A stretch of 64,000 nt of DNA from Clostridium sp. DL-VIII (GTDB lineage: Bacteria > Bacillota > Clostridia > Clostridiales > Clostridiaceae). The notes beneath the pieces are model-generated. The model had not been told where the DNA came from, did not search any database, and worked only from the letters and a program-made list of their open reading frames with translations. A program made the position numbers and the translations under genes. Location of the stretch: NCBI RefSeq assembly GCF_000230835.1, contig NZ_CM001240.1, positions 2,426,501 to 2,490,500 of the forward strand, given 5' to 3'. Within the stretch, counting starts at the first letter, position 1. Every line of letters starts with the position of its first letter. Below are positions 62,799-64,000 of the stretch, piece after piece.

Positions 62799-64000
62799 TT
62801 AGTTATCGTTTGATTGTAGTTTGTTAACTTCATTTGCATACTTGCTTACAGACAAAGCATTTTTATATCGTAGCCAATAATTCGTAAAATACCCTATTGT
62901 AACTAAAACGCATAGAAGCATATCAATGCAAATGAGTAGTTGGTAACTTTTACTGATATCAAAAGAAACACCTCCGATTAAGCTACCTATTATACCACCT
63001 GCTTGATGGAATAGAAGGAGACTTCCAATGAACTTTCCTTTTTCCTTAGTATTCTCATTGGCAATTAACATTCCTCCAGGTACAGCCCCTAGATAAGTAA
63101 ATCCGAAGAGCACTGCAAACACAATCGGCGACCAGGGCGAATGTACAAACAAAATTATAAACGCTAAGATGCGTATCCCGTACAACAGCGACATGGCTGT
63201 AAATTTATTGATACGATCAAAAAAATATCCGAAAATGAGCGAACCGATTATTTCCATAATTCCTAAGGTGCTCATGGATATAGCAATCAAGGCAGGCTTT
63301 ACGCTGGACCATTGATAAATAGCCACTAAATTCATCTCTACAGTCCCCATATTAAACCCACATGTAAATAATGCAAAACCAATGAATAGAAATAATAATA
63401 TATGAGAGTCTTTAAAAAGCATTTTCATTTTTGGTTGTTCAGATTTCTTTGATTGCTTCTGTCGATTTTCAGGATTCCGAATAAGAAACTGAATAACTGG
63501 CAATGCAACAAAAAGGCTGAGCAGGCAAGAGATTAGAAATGCATCCTTCCATGTTAACCAACTATTCGAGATAAAAATCGGAGTGCAAACGGCTAGACCA
63601 ATAGATGATGAGCTTGCCAGAAGTGCAGTAGCTTTGGCTCGATGATGTTGGAACCAGTCAAATATTAGAATATATGTGGCAGATGCTCCTATACCGTAAA
63701 AACCAGATATGACTCCATATCCGATAAAAAACAAAACCGGACTATGTCCTACAAAAACAATACTTGTCCCTAAGATACTAAAAATTGTACTTAGTTGCAT
63801 TAATTTCTTAGGTCCATAACGGTCAGCAATCCATCCTCCTATTGGGGTGCATAATGCTGCAATCAGTAAGTTGGTTGACCATGCCATGGAAATCAAGCTT
63901 CTGCTTATGTTCAAATCTTGAGAAATTTGAACTTGATAAGTAGCCATAATAAAACGCAACAATGCGCCAATAAAGCCGATAATCCACAAAGCAGTTAAGC
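62799..64000 (-). CDS. MFS transporter, 5' end beyond the window
   Basis: At least 396 residues with about 11-12 membrane helices. The cytoplasmic loop motif GGWIADRYGPKK between helices 2 and 3 is the classic MFS signature, repeated in weaker form as GYFFDRINKF in the second half. The frame stays open to position 64000, so the true start is probably outside. Helix 1 is largely present (WIIGFIGALLRFIMATYQVQI). Substrate unknown; similar to oxalate/formate or multidrug-type families. Base composition is clearly higher in G+C than every neighbour, which suggests acquisition from another Firmicute. Confidence 0.88.
   Translation of the reverse strand, partial: LTALWIIGFIGALLRFIMATYQVQISQDLNISRSLISMAWSTNLLIAALCTPIGGWIADRYGPKKLMQLSTIFSILGTSIVFVGHSPVLFFIGYGVISGFYGIGASATYILIFDWFQHHRAKATALLASSSSIGLAVCTPIFISNSWLTWKDAFLISCLLSLFVALPVIQFLIRNPENRQKQSKKSEQPKMKMLFKDSHILLFLFIGFALFTCGFNMGTVEMNLVAIYQWSSVKPALIAISMSTLGIMEIIGSLIFGYFFDRINKFTAMSLLYGIRILAFIILFVHSPWSPIVFAVLFGFTYLGAVPGGMLIANENTKEKGKFIGSLLLFHQAGGIIGSLIGGVSFDISKSYQLLICIDMLLCVLVTIGYFTNYWLRYKNALSVSKYANEVNKLQSNDN

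Overview
The window is about 70% A+T. It has clostridial gene families, strong GGAGG/GGGGGG ribosome binding sites, frequent GTG/TTG starts, and sporulation genes (SpoVB, Spo0E-like, CotA-like laccase). It reads as the chromosome of a Clostridium sensu stricto species, most like the solventogenic C. beijerinckii / C. saccharoperbutylacetonicum group. That placement is inference from recognised families; no search was possible. I see no tRNA, rRNA, CRISPR array, prophage or intact insertion sequence.

Layout. 1-430: a small conserved gene and its terminator. 713-8985: a complete histidine operon, hisZ-G-D-C-B-H-A-F-I-E, with a sigma-A promoter and a TTTAGC-AC-GCTAAA palindrome just downstream of it. 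9043-9195: a probable minus-strand small RNA. 9495-19400: a Cys-rich peptide gene, a membrane-anchored protein, then protein quality control (tig, clpP, clpX, lonB, lon, engB). 19535-20961: three genes that look spore-surface-like, two extremely Cys/Gly-rich. 21125-25153: an FG-GAP-like anchored protein, a PerR-type regulator with an inverted repeat over its own promoter, two small clostridial proteins and pncB. 25516-30632: a UvrD-family helicase, a beta-trefoil protein and a GH16 glucanase that both carry cell-wall-binding repeats, and a PilZ protein.

31163-40120: an FtsA-like ATPase, an M20 amidohydrolase, a pseudouridine synthase, two lipid/polysaccharide flippases facing each other (MurJ/YtgP-like and SpoVB) and a soluble chemoreceptor. 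40268-45436: an M29 aminopeptidase and an anchored beta-propeller protein diverging from a palindrome-rich region, then a methyltransferase-like gene overlapping a B12/radical-SAM gene. 45524-52593: CotA-like multicopper oxidase, LuxS, a TagO-type transferase, then a SAM-I riboswitch controlling a two-gene methionine synthase unit with the reactivation domain as a separate protein. LuxS and MetH both serve the activated-methyl cycle.

52713-58100: small genes, a structured RNA leader in front of an alpha/beta hydrolase (the best candidate for something undescribed), a gene broken by an in-frame TGA, an acetyltransferase, an MBL-fold hydrolase, an ECF S component and two small acidic proteins. 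58154-58385: probable 6S RNA. 58625-64000: a Spo0E-like phosphatase, a DUF896 protein, HPr kinase, an M18 aminopeptidase, a PHP phosphoesterase and an MFS transporter that runs off the right edge and has visibly higher G+C.

Many start codons were re-chosen by ribosome binding site position; each case is stated in its entry.
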